NCBI RefSeq assembly: GCF_000455345.1
Contig: NZ_HG315690.1
Span: forward strand, 650,815-714,814
Source of the DNA: Halopiger goleimassiliensis
Lineage (GTDB): Archaea; Halobacteriota; Halobacteria; Halobacteriales; Natrialbaceae
Length of the DNA stretch: 64,000 nucleotides
Direction of reading: 5' to 3'
Position 1 is the stretch's first letter; each line of letters opens with the position of its first letter. The notes under the pieces were generated by a model that worked only from the letters and a program-made list of their open reading frames with translations, did not search any database and had not been told where the DNA came from. This document shows, piece by piece, positions 17,740 through 26,164 of this stretch. A program made the translations under genes and the position numbers.

Positions 17740-17798
17740 CCGGCGTACCCGCGACCCGGGCGGCGGGTACGCCGGTAGATCGGTACAACACTCCGTAT
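17740..17798 (-). repeat. Dispersed hairpin repeat, copy 3 (reverse orientation)
   Basis: Perfect 13-bp stem: CCGGCGTACCCGC (17740-17752) pairs with GCGGGTACGCCGG (17763-17775). On the minus strand the loop is CGCCCGGGTC, identical to copy 1, preceded by TGTACCGATCTA and ATACGGAG (17791-17798). It lies between divergent genes. This copy has the best-preserved stem. Confidence 0.88.
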
Positions 17799-17849
17799 CA
17801 GCGGGGCGGGATCTGAAAAACTAAGGGGGACGGGAACCGATCGCCGATC

Positions 17850-17972
17850 ATGAACGAACTCATCCACGTACTCGAGGCGGAGCCGGTCCTGCCGATCGGC
17901 GTCGTCGGCTGGGGGACGCTGGCGCTCGCGCTGCTGGTAACGCTCGTCTGGCTCGTCTACGTCTACCGCTGA
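17850..17972 (+). CDS. Small single-helix membrane protein (40 residues)
   Basis: An open frame of 40 residues: MNELIHVLEAEPVLPIGVVG, then a hydrophobic segment WGTLALALLVTLVWLVYVYR to the stop. The single C-terminal helix ending in tyrosine and arginine looks like a real membrane anchor rather than chance. It overlaps the convergent CinA-like gene by 10 bases at the 3' ends. No clear TATA box was seen beyond the AT-rich CTGAAAAACTAAG at 17813-17825, about 30 bases upstream. Function unknown; conservation in other haloarchaea would decide whether it is real. Confidence 0.5.
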   Translation: MNELIHVLEAEPVLPIGVVGWGTLALALLVTLVWLVYVYR

Positions 17973-18655
17973 TCGGGTCCGTCGACCCGCTCGCGAAGCC
18001 ACGCCGCAGCCGCAGCCGCGGTCTCCTCGTCGTCGCTCTGGATCTCGATCCGGACGGCCTCGCCCGGATAGCTGCCGATCGAGACGTCGAACCGTTCGCG
18101 GAGGTCCGCGATCCGCTCGAGCAACGCGCTTTCGGGTTCGTCGGCGACGACGACCTCTCGAGCGGCAGGCGTTCCGGTGAACTCCTCCTCGATGCGCTCG
18201 AACATCGCCCGCATCTCCGCCGGCACACCGGGAAGGACGTAGACGCCCTCGAGCGCCGCGCCGGGGGCCACCCCCACGTCGTTGTGCAACGCCTCCGCGC
18301 CGGCCGGTAGTTCCGTAGTTCCCTCCGTGAGGTCCTGTCGGGAGTAACCCTGTTCCTCGAGCCAGGCGAGGGCGTCCTCGTGTTCGACCATCGAGCGACC
18401 GAGTGCGGCGGCGACGCCCTCCATCGTCACGTCGTCGTGCGTCGGCCCGAGCCCGCCGGTGACGATCACGGCGTCGTACTCCGCCCGGTACTCGTTGACG
18501 ACGCGAGCGATGTCACCGATCCGATCCGGGACGGTAGTGATCCGCTCGACGTCGACGCCCCGTTCGGTGAGCCGTTCACAGAGCCAGGTGGCGTTCGTAT
18601 CCGTCGTCCGTCCCGCGAGAAGTTCGTCACCGACCGTAACGACCGCGACCTTCAT
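17963..18655 (-). CDS. CinA-like molybdopterin-binding-domain protein (COG1058)
   Basis: A 230-residue protein of the MoaB/Mog fold: MKVAVVTVGDELLAGRTTDT at the N-terminus, VIVTGGLGPTHDDVTMEGVA (about residues 67-86), the VYVLPGVPAEMRAMF loop (about 143-157), and a C-terminal part (residues 165-230) of the archaeal COG1058 type. Bacterial CinA relatives hydrolyse pyridine nucleotides or ADP-ribose; archaeal versions lack the separate amidase domain, as here. Precise substrate unknown. The frame to 18718 is longer, but the conserved MKVAVV start fits the family. Confidence 0.87.
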   Translation of the reverse strand: MKVAVVTVGDELLAGRTTDTNATWLCERLTERGVDVERITTVPDRIGDIARVVNEYRAEYDAVIVTGGLGPTHDDVTMEGVAAALGRSMVEHEDALAWLEEQGYSRQDLTEGTTELPAGAEALHNDVGVAPGAALEGVYVLPGVPAEMRAMFERIEEEFTGTPAAREVVVADEPESALLERIADLRERFDVSIGSYPGEAVRIEIQSDDEETAAAAAAWLRERVDGPDQR

Positions 18656-18778
18656 ATCCAGTTCTACGAGCGGGGGCCCCAAAGGCGTCCCGTTCGGTTC
18701 CTCGACAACACCGGTCAACTGTCTTCGAATTCACAGATACCACAAGATTCACTTCTGATAATTAGTAACACCCACTCG

Positions 18779-19129
18779 ATGTCCCGTTCGGACCGAACTG
18801 ACGACGACTCGACCGCAGTGCTCTCCGCGCTGGGAAACAAGTACAGCGCGGAGATTCTGTGTGCAGCTGGCACCCCGAAATCAGCGCAGACGCTGAGCGA
18901 GGACATCGAGATCCCGATCGCGACCTGTTATCGACGGATCGAAGAACTCGTTGACGCGGGGCTGTTGACCTGTGAGGGGCGGCGGGTGTCCGACGAGGGG
19001 CGTCGGACCAACATCTATCGGCGAACCCTAGACGAGATCGAGGTCGACTTCACCGGTGATGCGCCGCGATTCTCCCAGAAGCGACGTACCGAGGCGAAGA
19101 ACAAACTTCAGGACCAACTGCAGGACTGA
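18779..19129 (+). CDS. Winged-helix transcription regulator (ArsR/PadR-like)
   Basis: A 116-residue protein: STAVLSALGNKYSAEILCAA is the first helix pair, SAQTLSEDIEIPIATCYRRI the helix-turn-helix, and VSDEGRRTNIYRRTLDEIEV the wing. The C-terminus is Lys/Gln-rich. The start codon is preceded by AT-rich CTGATAATTAGTAAC at 18754-18768. It lies 190 bases upstream of queD on the same strand, so it is a candidate regulator of the preQ0 genes, but this is inference from position only. Confidence 0.85.
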   Translation: MSRSDRTDDDSTAVLSALGNKYSAEILCAAGTPKSAQTLSEDIEIPIATCYRRIEELVDAGLLTCEGRRVSDEGRRTNIYRRTLDEIEVDFTGDAPRFSQKRRTEAKNKLQDQLQD

Positions 19130-19318
19130 GTTTTCGATCGGCCGCTCTTCCCTCCGTCCTCCTCTGTTCGTCCTCTCCTCTTCGGACCACCGGTTGCCCC
19201 ACTGGCTGTTGCTGGGAACGGTCCACCCTGAACGCCCTCTCGGACGGGAGATCCGATCCGCTGGAGAGCACTGTCTTCGTTCGACCATCTTTAAGTATTC
19301 TCGAGAGAATACCCGAGT
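19130..19318. promoter_or_regulatory. queD promoter region
   Basis: The TATA-like CTTTAAGT at 19289-19296 is about 27 bases before the ATG at 19319. The inverted repeat described separately lies between them. Confidence 0.65.
19295..19312. promoter_or_regulatory. Inverted repeat between TATA box and queD start, candidate operator
   Basis: GTATTCTC (19295-19302), spacer GA, then GAGAATAC (19305-19312): perfect 8-bp arms. It covers about -24 to -7 relative to the start codon, where a repressor would block transcription initiation of the queD-queE-queC genes. Confidence 0.5.
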
Positions 19319-19810
19319 ATGACGAATTCTACCGCTCCCCGAAATCACGAGCGAACTACGGACGTGGCAACGGAAACGACTTCTCCGACCGTCGGAACGC
19401 ATCGACGACTTCGAATCGGCCACGACCGTCCGATCAGGATCAGTACTGGCCATCGACTTCTGCATCACGACGGTAAATGTGCCCGTCCACACGGACACAA
19501 CTACGAGATCGCCGTTACCGTCGAGGGAGAACTAACCGCTGAGGGGTGGGTCGCCGACAAAGGAGATATTACCCAGATAATCGAGGAGTGGGATCACGTG
19601 TTCCTCCTCGAGGCCGGCGATCCGCTCGTCGAGGCGTTCGAGGCCGCGGGCGACGCCGACGGCGTCGTCGTGCTCGAGGAGCCGCCGACTGCCGAGGTGA
19701 TGAGCGTCGTTCTGGAGGAAAAGCTCCGGAAAGCCCTCCCCGAAACCGTCACCGAGGTTCGGGTTCAGGTCAGCGAGACCAGCGAACTCTGCGGGGGTGG
19801 CGCGATCTGA
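19319..19810 (+). CDS. queD: 6-carboxy-tetrahydropterin synthase QueD
   Basis: A 163-residue T-fold enzyme converting dihydroneopterin triphosphate to 6-carboxy-tetrahydropterin, the second step of preQ0 formation. Zinc-binding histidines are seen in STGHRLLHHDGKCARPHGHN (one upstream His and the H-G-H pair, about residues 44-62), and the catalytic Cys is in the same segment. VADKGDITQIIEEWDHVFL and a C-terminal VQVSETSELCGGG complete the family pattern. It opens a run of three preQ0 genes; the product supplies archaeosine for tRNA. The N-terminal 35 residues are longer than in bacteria. Confidence 0.92.
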   Translation: MTNSTAPRNHERTTDVATETTSPTVGTHRRLRIGHDRPIRISTGHRLLHHDGKCARPHGHNYEIAVTVEGELTAEGWVADKGDITQIIEEWDHVFLLEAGDPLVEAFEAAGDADGVVVLEEPPTAEVMSVVLEEKLRKALPETVTEVRVQVSETSELCGGGAI

Positions 19811-19811
19811 G

Positions 19812-20579
19812 ATGCCGGTCTCCGAATCGATCGATCGGACGGACGCCGACGGCGAGACCCTCCCGATCAACGAACTGTTCTACTCGCTACAAGGGGAGGG
19901 AACCCTCGCCGGCGTTCCGTCGGTATTCGTCCGCACGAGCGGCTGTAACCTCCGATGCTGGTTCTGCGACTCCTACAACACCTCGTGGGAACCGACCCAC
20001 GCCCGGATGGATCTCGAGGAGATCGTCGACGAGATCGAAGGCTACGACGCCGACCACGTCGTCCTCACCGGCGGGGAACCCCTGGTTCACGAGCGCAGCG
20101 TTGCCCTGCTCGAGACCCTCGCGGACCGCGGCTATCACGTGACCGTCGAGACCAACGGGACGATCTACCGGGATGCGCCGATCGACCTGGCGTCGATCAG
20201 CCCGAAGTTGGCCAGCAGCACGCCGACCCCCGATCGCGCGCCCGACGGCGCGGAACCCGGACAGTGGGAACGTCGCCACGAACGCGACCGGATCGACCTC
20301 GAGGCCCTCGCGAAACTGGTCGAGTCGTACCCGTTCCAGTTGAAGTTCGTCGTCACCGACGAGGCGGACGTAACGGAGATCGAGGCGCTGTTGGCGGACC
20401 TCCGGGGAGTCACCGACGAATCGATCCGAAACGAGGACGTCCTGCTGATGCCGGAAGGCGCGACGCGAGAGGCACTCGCGGAGACGCGAACGCGCGTCGC
20501 GGACCTCGCGCTGGACCGGGGGTACCGGTACACGCCACGCCTGCACGTCGACCTCTGGAACGACGCGCCGGAAACCTGA
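19812..20579 (+). CDS. queE: 7-carboxy-7-deazaguanine synthase QueE
   Basis: A 255-residue radical SAM enzyme making the 7-deazaguanine ring from 6-carboxy-tetrahydropterin. The iron-sulfur cluster motif CNLRCWFC (C-x3-C-x2-C, about residues 44-51) is complete; LPINELFYSLQGEGTLAGVP precedes it and VLTGGEPLVH binds SAM. It begins 1 base after the queD stop, so the two are translationally close. The GTG at 19797 inside queD is ignored. Length and motifs are those of archaeal QueE. Confidence 0.93.
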   Translation: MPVSESIDRTDADGETLPINELFYSLQGEGTLAGVPSVFVRTSGCNLRCWFCDSYNTSWEPTHARMDLEEIVDEIEGYDADHVVLTGGEPLVHERSVALLETLADRGYHVTVETNGTIYRDAPIDLASISPKLASSTPTPDRAPDGAEPGQWERRHERDRIDLEALAKLVESYPFQLKFVVTDEADVTEIEALLADLRGVTDESIRNEDVLLMPEGATREALAETRTRVADLALDRGYRYTPRLHVDLWNDAPET

Positions 20580-20634
20580 TCGACCGACGATTCCCGACGA
20601 CGCCACGATAAACCACTATCCGCGATACGAAACC

Positions 20635-21405
20635 ATGACCGACGACTACGACCCCACGACGAGCGAATCGACTTCAGAACGTGCCACGCGTCCCGAAACC
20701 GGAGGATCAGATCAATCAGACAGCGCAGTCGTCCTGCTCTCCGGCGGCATGGACAGCGCGACCGCGGCCTACGAGGCACGTGACCGGGGCTACGACCTCT
20801 ACGCGCTGCATACCTCCTACGGGCAGCGGACCGCCGACCGCGAACTCGAGTGTGCCCGACGACTGGCCGACGAACTCGACGTCACGGAGTTCCTGCGAAT
20901 CGAAACCGACCACCTCGCGGCCATCGGAGCCTCGAGTCTCACGGAGGAGGAGATCGCCGTCGAGGACGCCGACCTCGAGAGCGACGAGGTCCCGTCGTCG
21001 TACGTCCCCTTCCGGAACGCGAACCTGCTGTCGATGGCCGTTTCATACGCGGAGGCCAACGGCTGTAACGCCGTCTTCATCGGTGCTCACAGCGAGGACT
21101 TCTCCGGCTATCCGGACTGTCGACCCGAGTTCTTCGAGGCGTTCGAACGGGTCGTCGACGTCGGCACGAAACCCGACACCGAGATTTCGATCGAAGCACC
21201 GTTCGTCGAGGCCTCGAAGACGGACATCGCCGCCCGCGGCGTCGAACTCGAGGTCCCCTACCAACACACCTGGAGCTGTTATCGCGACGAAGCCCCGGCC
21301 TGTGGCACCTGCGACGCGTGTGCGTTCCGCCTGCAGGCGTTCCAGCGCATCGGCGTCCGGGATCCGATCGAGTACGCCGAGCGACCGAGTTACGTGGAGG
21401 ACTGA
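20635..21405 (+). CDS. queC: 7-cyano-7-deazaguanine synthase QueC
   Basis: A 256-residue ATP-dependent enzyme converting 7-carboxy-7-deazaguanine and ammonia to preQ0. The PP-loop VVLLSGGMDSATAAYEA lies near residues 32-48, preceded by a 30-residue acidic extension typical of halophiles. Zinc ligands are in the C-terminus: C-x8-C-x2-C-x2-C in HTWSCYRDEAPACGTCDAC. It follows queE by 55 bases on the same strand and completes the preQ0 pathway segment. PreQ0 is inserted in tRNA by archaeal TGT and made into archaeosine. Confidence 0.93.
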   Translation: MTDDYDPTTSESTSERATRPETGGSDQSDSAVVLLSGGMDSATAAYEARDRGYDLYALHTSYGQRTADRELECARRLADELDVTEFLRIETDHLAAIGASSLTEEEIAVEDADLESDEVPSSYVPFRNANLLSMAVSYAEANGCNAVFIGAHSEDFSGYPDCRPEFFEAFERVVDVGTKPDTEISIEAPFVEASKTDIAARGVELEVPYQHTWSCYRDEAPACGTCDACAFRLQAFQRIGVRDPIEYAERPSYVED

Positions 21406-21486
21406 CGACGAGGGTCGGGCGGTTGCGTGCCGCGAGCGTCCCGCTCGAGGAAACGTTCAACACACGCGTCGTCGTATCGGTCGACG

Positions 21487-21948
21487 ATGGTCCGGTTCCC
21501 CCGCTGGTGGTTCCGCGACGCCGACGGTGAGTGGACGATCCCATCCGGTCGACGCGGGGAACTTCTCGTTCTGCTGATCGGCCTCCCGGCGTTCGCCGGG
21601 TTCGTCTCCGCCGAGAGCGGACTTCCGACCGTCGGTAATCGATGGCCGATCGTCGCCGCTGGCGTCTGGTGTGGCTTCCTGTACGCTTCCCGCATGCGGG
21701 ACCGGCTCGCCGAACGCTTCCCGAACGTGGACGTCTGGACGGTCGTCTCGGTAGTGGTCGGGGGAATGGGACTCTCCGTGCTGGAGCTCCTGCCGACCTC
21801 GGGCACGACGACGATAGCGATCCTCTCGACGAGTGGGACCGTCCTCGCAATCTACCTCCTCCGGGCAGCATCGCCGCTGCACGACGGTCTCGCACCGCCG
21901 GCCCGCGGTGTCGAGCCGCCGACCGACATCGAATCCGGCCGTCGGTGA
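21487..21948 (+). CDS. Hypothetical membrane protein
   Basis: A 153-residue protein with about four hydrophobic segments: GELLVLLIGLPAFAGFVSAE, WPIVAAGVWCGFLYA, VWTVVSVVVGGMGLSVLEL and TIAILSTSGTVLAIYLL. N-terminus MVRFPRWWFRDADGEW is amphipathic; the C-terminal tail is polar. I do not recognise a family. Start at 21487 is chosen over the upstream frame because the conserved-looking aromatic N-terminus begins there. It lies 81 bases after queC and is convergent with the alcohol dehydrogenase gene. Confidence 0.7.
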   Translation: MVRFPRWWFRDADGEWTIPSGRRGELLVLLIGLPAFAGFVSAESGLPTVGNRWPIVAAGVWCGFLYASRMRDRLAERFPNVDVWTVVSVVVGGMGLSVLELLPTSGTTTIAILSTSGTVLAIYLLRAASPLHDGLAPPARGVEPPTDIESGRR

Positions 21949-21960
21949 GGCTCCGGGTCG

Positions 21961-23184
21961 TCACCAGGCCGCTTCGAGAACGTCCTCGATCTCGTCGACG
22001 GTGGGCTCGAGTCCCGGCGGCGCGTTCGTCACGAGCCGATCGGCCAGGATCGTCTCCGCGACCTCGGTGAAGGCCGCTGGCTCGGGGCCGTCCACGTCCC
22101 GGAGACGGGTCGGTACGTCGAGCGCGTTCCGGACCTCGCGGACGCGTTCGACGATCGCTTCACCCGGATCGTCGGCCTCGCCGACTCCGAGCGCGTCGGC
22201 CAGCAGCTCTCGCCGCACGGACGCGTCGCTCCCGAGCAGATACTCGAGCACGTGCGGGACGACCACAGCGTGGGCTGCCCCCTGCTGGACGTCGTAGCCC
22301 TCGGTCAGCCCGTGCCCGAACGCGTGGACGATCGAGAGCGTCGACTCGTCGGGTCTCGAGATGCCGAACTGGACGAGGACGAGTCCCTCGAGGATCGTCG
22401 CGACCGTCTCCGCGTCGCGCTCGCCCGCACCGAAGGCCTCGAGGCCGTCGGCCAGGACGCCCAGCCCGCGGGCGGCGGTCGCGTCGGTCACCGGCGTCGC
22501 GGTGGCCGCGTAGATCGTTTCGATCCCCTTGTCGAACCCGTTCATGGCCGACCCGGCGAGGACCGGCTCCGGCGTCGTCGCGACGATATCGGGGTCGTAG
22601 AACGCGGCCGCGGGCATCAACGACGGGTGGAAGACGCCCCCGCCGACGTGAGCGTCGACGAACCCGGATTCGGGTCCGGCGGTAATCCCGGCGGCGTTCG
22701 AGAGGTCGGCCCCCGCGAGCGTGGTCGGAATCGTGACGATCGGAACTACGCCCTCCTCGGGGACGTCGATCGTCCCCGTCTCGGCGAACGCCTCGTAGAT
22801 CGACTCGCGGTCGCGGTCGGTCGCTGCGAGCACGCCGGCGACCGTCGCCACGTCGAGGCTACTCCCGCCTCCCACGGCTACCAGGACGTCAGCGCCCTCG
22901 TGCTCGAGGCGCTCGCACGCGTCGAACGCCGTCGCGAGCCGTTTCTCCGGCGTCGTCTCGTCGAAGACGCCGACGAGTCGGTCGCCCAGTCCGTCCGTGA
23001 CGGGATCGATGACGGCGGGCGTCGAGCCGACCGTCGACCCGCAGACGACGAGCGCGCGCTCGAGGCCGTGGCGCTCGAGTTCGGTCGCGAGGTCCGCCAC
23101 ACAGCCGGGACCGAACCGGATCGTCGGAACGTCGTAGGCGAATCGAAACGAGGGGTCGCGATCGCTCGAGAACGGCTGTGTCAT
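21961..23184 (-). CDS. Iron-containing alcohol dehydrogenase family protein
   Basis: A 407-residue oxidoreductase of the group III (iron-containing) alcohol dehydrogenases. The Rossmann part has VLVAVGGGSSLDVATVAGVL (about 98-117); metal-binding His residues lie in SIVHAFGHGLTEGYDVQQGA (the H-x3-H motif) and an Asp upstream. The usual substrate side of this family covers alcohols, 1,3-propanediol, lactaldehyde and glycerol 1-phosphate relatives; the substrate here is unknown. CAT at 23182-23184 has a TATA-like GTTTTATC about 25 bases upstream, which supports this start over the frame to 23253. Confidence 0.88.
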   Translation of the reverse strand: MTQPFSSDRDPSFRFAYDVPTIRFGPGCVADLATELERHGLERALVVCGSTVGSTPAVIDPVTDGLGDRLVGVFDETTPEKRLATAFDACERLEHEGADVLVAVGGGSSLDVATVAGVLAATDRDRESIYEAFAETGTIDVPEEGVVPIVTIPTTLAGADLSNAAGITAGPESGFVDAHVGGGVFHPSLMPAAAFYDPDIVATTPEPVLAGSAMNGFDKGIETIYAATATPVTDATAARGLGVLADGLEAFGAGERDAETVATILEGLVLVQFGISRPDESTLSIVHAFGHGLTEGYDVQQGAAHAVVVPHVLEYLLGSDASVRRELLADALGVGEADDPGEAIVERVREVRNALDVPTRLRDVDGPEPAAFTEVAETILADRLVTNAPPGLEPTVDEIEDVLEAAW

Positions 23185-23345
23185 GCCCCATCCTTCGGTC
23201 GGCCGGAAGATAAAACGAGCGTGGGCGTCGGGGCGGCCGACCGGCTCCGTCACGTCCGTCGTCCCCGCCGTGATTCCCGACCCGCGGGAACCGCTCTGGG
23301 GATTTCCAACGGTCGAGGACGTAGCCGCTAGTGGAGGTGAGACCT

Positions 23346-23597
23346 ATGCTCGACTACTACGACGCGATCATCGTGGCCATCGCCGCCAGCCTGGCCGCCG
23401 GGATCGCGTTGGGGCGCGTGACGTCCGTGGGGGTGCAGACAGGGGTCGTACTCGGTTCCCTCGCCGCCACCGGATTCGTCTACCACGCGCTGTTTCGCAA
23501 CCCGCCGCTTCCCCGGACGAATCCCCGGGCCGTCGCGGTTGCGATCGTCTGGCACGCCGGGCTGATCGGCCTGCTGGGCGCGGTCGTGCTCGGCTAA
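23346..23597 (+). CDS. Small three-helix membrane protein
   Basis: An 83-residue protein with three hydrophobic stretches: AIIVAIAASLAAGIALG, VQTGVVLGSLAATGFVYHAL and VAVAIVWHAGLIGLLGAVVL. GGAGGTGA at 23333-23340, seven bases before ATG 23346, is a good Shine-Dalgarno sequence, unusual in this mostly leaderless genome, and supports this start. I do not recognise the family. It lies between the divergent alcohol dehydrogenase and the PAC2 gene. Confidence 0.75.
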   Translation: MLDYYDAIIVAIAASLAAGIALGRVTSVGVQTGVVLGSLAATGFVYHALFRNPPLPRTNPRAVAVAIVWHAGLIGLLGAVVLG

Positions 23598-23688
23598 CGA
23601 CGGCCGAGTCGGTGAACGGTGCGACCGAGTCGGAAGTCCGACGCGAGGCGTCGATCTGATACTCGTGGACGACGAATTATCGAGACGT

Positions 23689-24447
23689 ATGTCCGACCAG
23701 AACGCAGTGGCCACGTTCGAGCAGGTCGCGGACGTCGGAGCGACCCAACCCACGCTCATCGAGGGACTCCCCGGACACGGTCTCGTCGCGGCGATCGCCG
23801 TCGATCAGATCACCGAGCAACTCGACCTCGAGCACTACGGGAACGTCGCTGCCGACGCGTTCCCGCCGGTCGTCACGTTCGAAGACGGTCTCGTCCAGGA
23901 TCTGGTCCGGGTGTACGCGGGTACCGATCCGGACGTGCTGACCCTCGAGAGCGACCTCCCGTTGCCCCAGGCGGCCCACGAACCCCTCGCGAACTGCGTG
24001 CTCGAGGACCTCGCGGACGAGTTCGAACGGGCGATCTTCCTCGCGGGCGCGCCGGCCCAGTCCGAGGAGGAAATCGGCGACGTGACCGGCGTGGCGACGA
24101 CCGACGCGATCAAGGCGGAGCTCCGGGAGGCCGGCATCGAGGTCCCCGAGGAACCCGGCCTCGTCGGCGGTATCACCGGCGCTCTCGTCCGGGAGTGTTA
24201 TCAGGCCGACGTTCCGGCCGCTCTGCTCATCGTCCGCTCGCATCCGTATCTCCCAGACCCACAGGCCGCGAAATCGGTCATCGAGAACGCGCTCGAGCCC
24301 CTCGTCGAGTTCGATATCGACACGACGGCTCTGGACGAACAGGCCGAGGAGATCCGACAGCGGATGCAGCAGGTCGCCCAGCAGTACCAGCAGATGGCCG
24401 AAGAGCAAAGCGAGCAACAGCAGGTCCAGACCGGCATGTTCCAGTGA
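23689..24447 (+). CDS. Proteasome assembly chaperone family (PAC2) protein
   Basis: A 252-residue protein of the PAC2 family: PTLIEGLPGHGLVAAIAVDQ (residues 20-40), VLTLESDLPLP and VGGITGALVRECYQADVPAALLIV are typical of the archaeal COG2047 group. The C-terminal 40 residues form a Gln/Glu coiled coil (EEIRQRMQQVAQQYQQMAEE). Eukaryotic relatives help assemble 20S proteasomes; the archaeal role is not established. A proteasome-activating nucleotidase begins at the right end of the window, but they are not linked. Confidence 0.9.
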   Translation: MSDQNAVATFEQVADVGATQPTLIEGLPGHGLVAAIAVDQITEQLDLEHYGNVAADAFPPVVTFEDGLVQDLVRVYAGTDPDVLTLESDLPLPQAAHEPLANCVLEDLADEFERAIFLAGAPAQSEEEIGDVTGVATTDAIKAELREAGIEVPEEPGLVGGITGALVRECYQADVPAALLIVRSHPYLPDPQAAKSVIENALEPLVEFDIDTTALDEQAEEIRQRMQQVAQQYQQMAEEQSEQQQVQTGMFQ

Positions 24448-24649
24448 CAGTCGGTCCGATCCGGGCCGAGTCGGCAGTTCCGGGAGGGTTCGAGAGCGCG
24501 GTTCGTCGACCGGGTAGCGAAAGCGGATCGTCGTGCGCACGGGCCCGCTCGGATCTGCGGAGCGTCGCCAGTCGTCACGACAGTTCCGCTCGTTCTCGTA
24601 GATGGATGCCGGTCCTAGTACTATCAGTCCGTCCGTCGTTCGTCCGTCG

Positions 24650-26041
24650 ATGCGATACCTCGAGATCACCGTCCCGTCGAACCGACGGCGGACAGTGCTG
24701 GACGTGCTCGACGGCGAGGGAATCGAGTACGTGGTCACCGACGAGGCGACCGGCTCCGGAATCGACGACGCGACAGTGGTCCGCTTCCCGTTGCCGACGC
24801 GGGCCGTCGAGTCGGTACTAGATCGGCTGGCAGACGCCGGTCTCGAGGACGCCAGAGTCGTCGTCATCGACGCCCAGACGGTCGTCTCGAAACAGTTCGA
24901 CGAATTGCTCGACCAGTACAGCCACGGCGGGACGCGCGGGGCACGGACCTCGAGACAGGTGTTGCGGACGAAAGCCGACGAGTTCACCCCCTCGGTGTCG
25001 ATTTACCTCGTGATGCTGTTGATTAGCGCGGTCGTCGCCACCGCGGGGTTACTGTCGGACTCGCCCGCCGTCGTCGTCGGCTCGATGGTGATCGCACCGC
25101 TTCTCGGGCCTGCACTGGCGGCGAGCGTTGGCATCGTCACCGGCGACGACGACCTCCGGGCGACGGGATTTCGGTACCAGACGATCGGCGTCGTCGTCGT
25201 GATCGTCGCTTCGATCGGACTGGCGACGCTCGCGCGACTGGGCGGGTTCGAACCCGGCGGCGTCGACATCGTCGTCGTCGCCGAACTCGAGGAACGAGTG
25301 TCGCCGAACCTGCTGTCGATTATGGTCGCGCTCGGTGCCGGCGTCGCGGGGATCCTGAGTCTCACGCGTGGCTTCTCCGAGGCCATCGTCGGCGTGATGA
25401 TCGCCGCCGCGTTGATCCCGCCCGCGGCAGCCGTCGGCATCACGACGGCCTGGGGGATGTACGGCGCGGCACTGGGCGCTTTCGTCCTCGTCGTCGTCAA
25501 CGTCCTCTCGATCAACTTCGCGGCGCTGCTTACGCTCTGGATCGCCGGCTACAGGCCCCAGGGGCTGTTCGACGTACCACCGACGCGGAAGCCGACCTAC
25601 GCCTACGGGGCGATATTCGGCATCGTGCTCCTGTTGCTGGCCGCTCCCCTCGCGGGCGTCACTCTAGTCGAGTTCCAGGCGACGCAACTGTCGTCGACGG
25701 CCAACGAGGCGGTCGACGACGCCCTTACCGAACCCGCTTACGCCGACCTCGAGCGCGAGTCGGTCGAGGTAACGCTGGACGACGACTACCCGTTGCGGTC
25801 GATAGACCAGGTCGTCGTGACGGTTTCAGGAGCCGACCCCGGGAACGACCCGGGCCTCTCCGAACGGATCCACGACGAGCTCGCGGCGACCGCCGACGAA
25901 CCGGTCGCCGTCGAGGTCCGGTACGTCCTGGCAGAGGACACCGGTCTCGACGCCGACGACGAGCCGTCGACCGCGTCGGTCGGGTCTCGAAACGTCAGAC
26001 CCGGGACTGCCATCGTACCGACGCTTGAGGCGACGACCTAA
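24650..26041 (+). CDS. DUF389/TIGR00341 family membrane protein
   Basis: A 463-residue protein with an N-terminal soluble domain (residues 1-100, MRYLEITVPSNRRRTVLDVL), then about six to eight membrane segments from residue 115: SIYLVMLLISAVVATAGLLS, VVGSMVIAPLLGPALAASVG, IVGVMIAAALIPPAAAVGIT and others. The GSMVIAPLLGP and ALIPPAAAVG stretches are the signature of DUF389. Residues 340-463 are soluble and acidic. The family is uncharacterised; a transport role has been suggested. It is followed by three universal stress protein genes. Confidence 0.88.
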   Translation: MRYLEITVPSNRRRTVLDVLDGEGIEYVVTDEATGSGIDDATVVRFPLPTRAVESVLDRLADAGLEDARVVVIDAQTVVSKQFDELLDQYSHGGTRGARTSRQVLRTKADEFTPSVSIYLVMLLISAVVATAGLLSDSPAVVVGSMVIAPLLGPALAASVGIVTGDDDLRATGFRYQTIGVVVVIVASIGLATLARLGGFEPGGVDIVVVAELEERVSPNLLSIMVALGAGVAGILSLTRGFSEAIVGVMIAAALIPPAAAVGITTAWGMYGAALGAFVLVVVNVLSINFAALLTLWIAGYRPQGLFDVPPTRKPTYAYGAIFGIVLLLLAAPLAGVTLVEFQATQLSSTANEAVDDALTEPAYADLERESVEVTLDDDYPLRSIDQVVVTVSGADPGNDPGLSERIHDELAATADEPVAVEVRYVLAEDTGLDADDEPSTASVGSRNVRPGTAIVPTLEATT

Positions 26042-26164
26042 CTCCTGGCCTTCGCCGACGCCTGTAGGTGGCCACCAACGTGAGGACGGGTGGTAGCCGC
26101 GGACGCTTGCGCCAGTGTGGAACGAGCCCGCGAAGTTATTGCACGCGGGGCCGATCCCCACACC

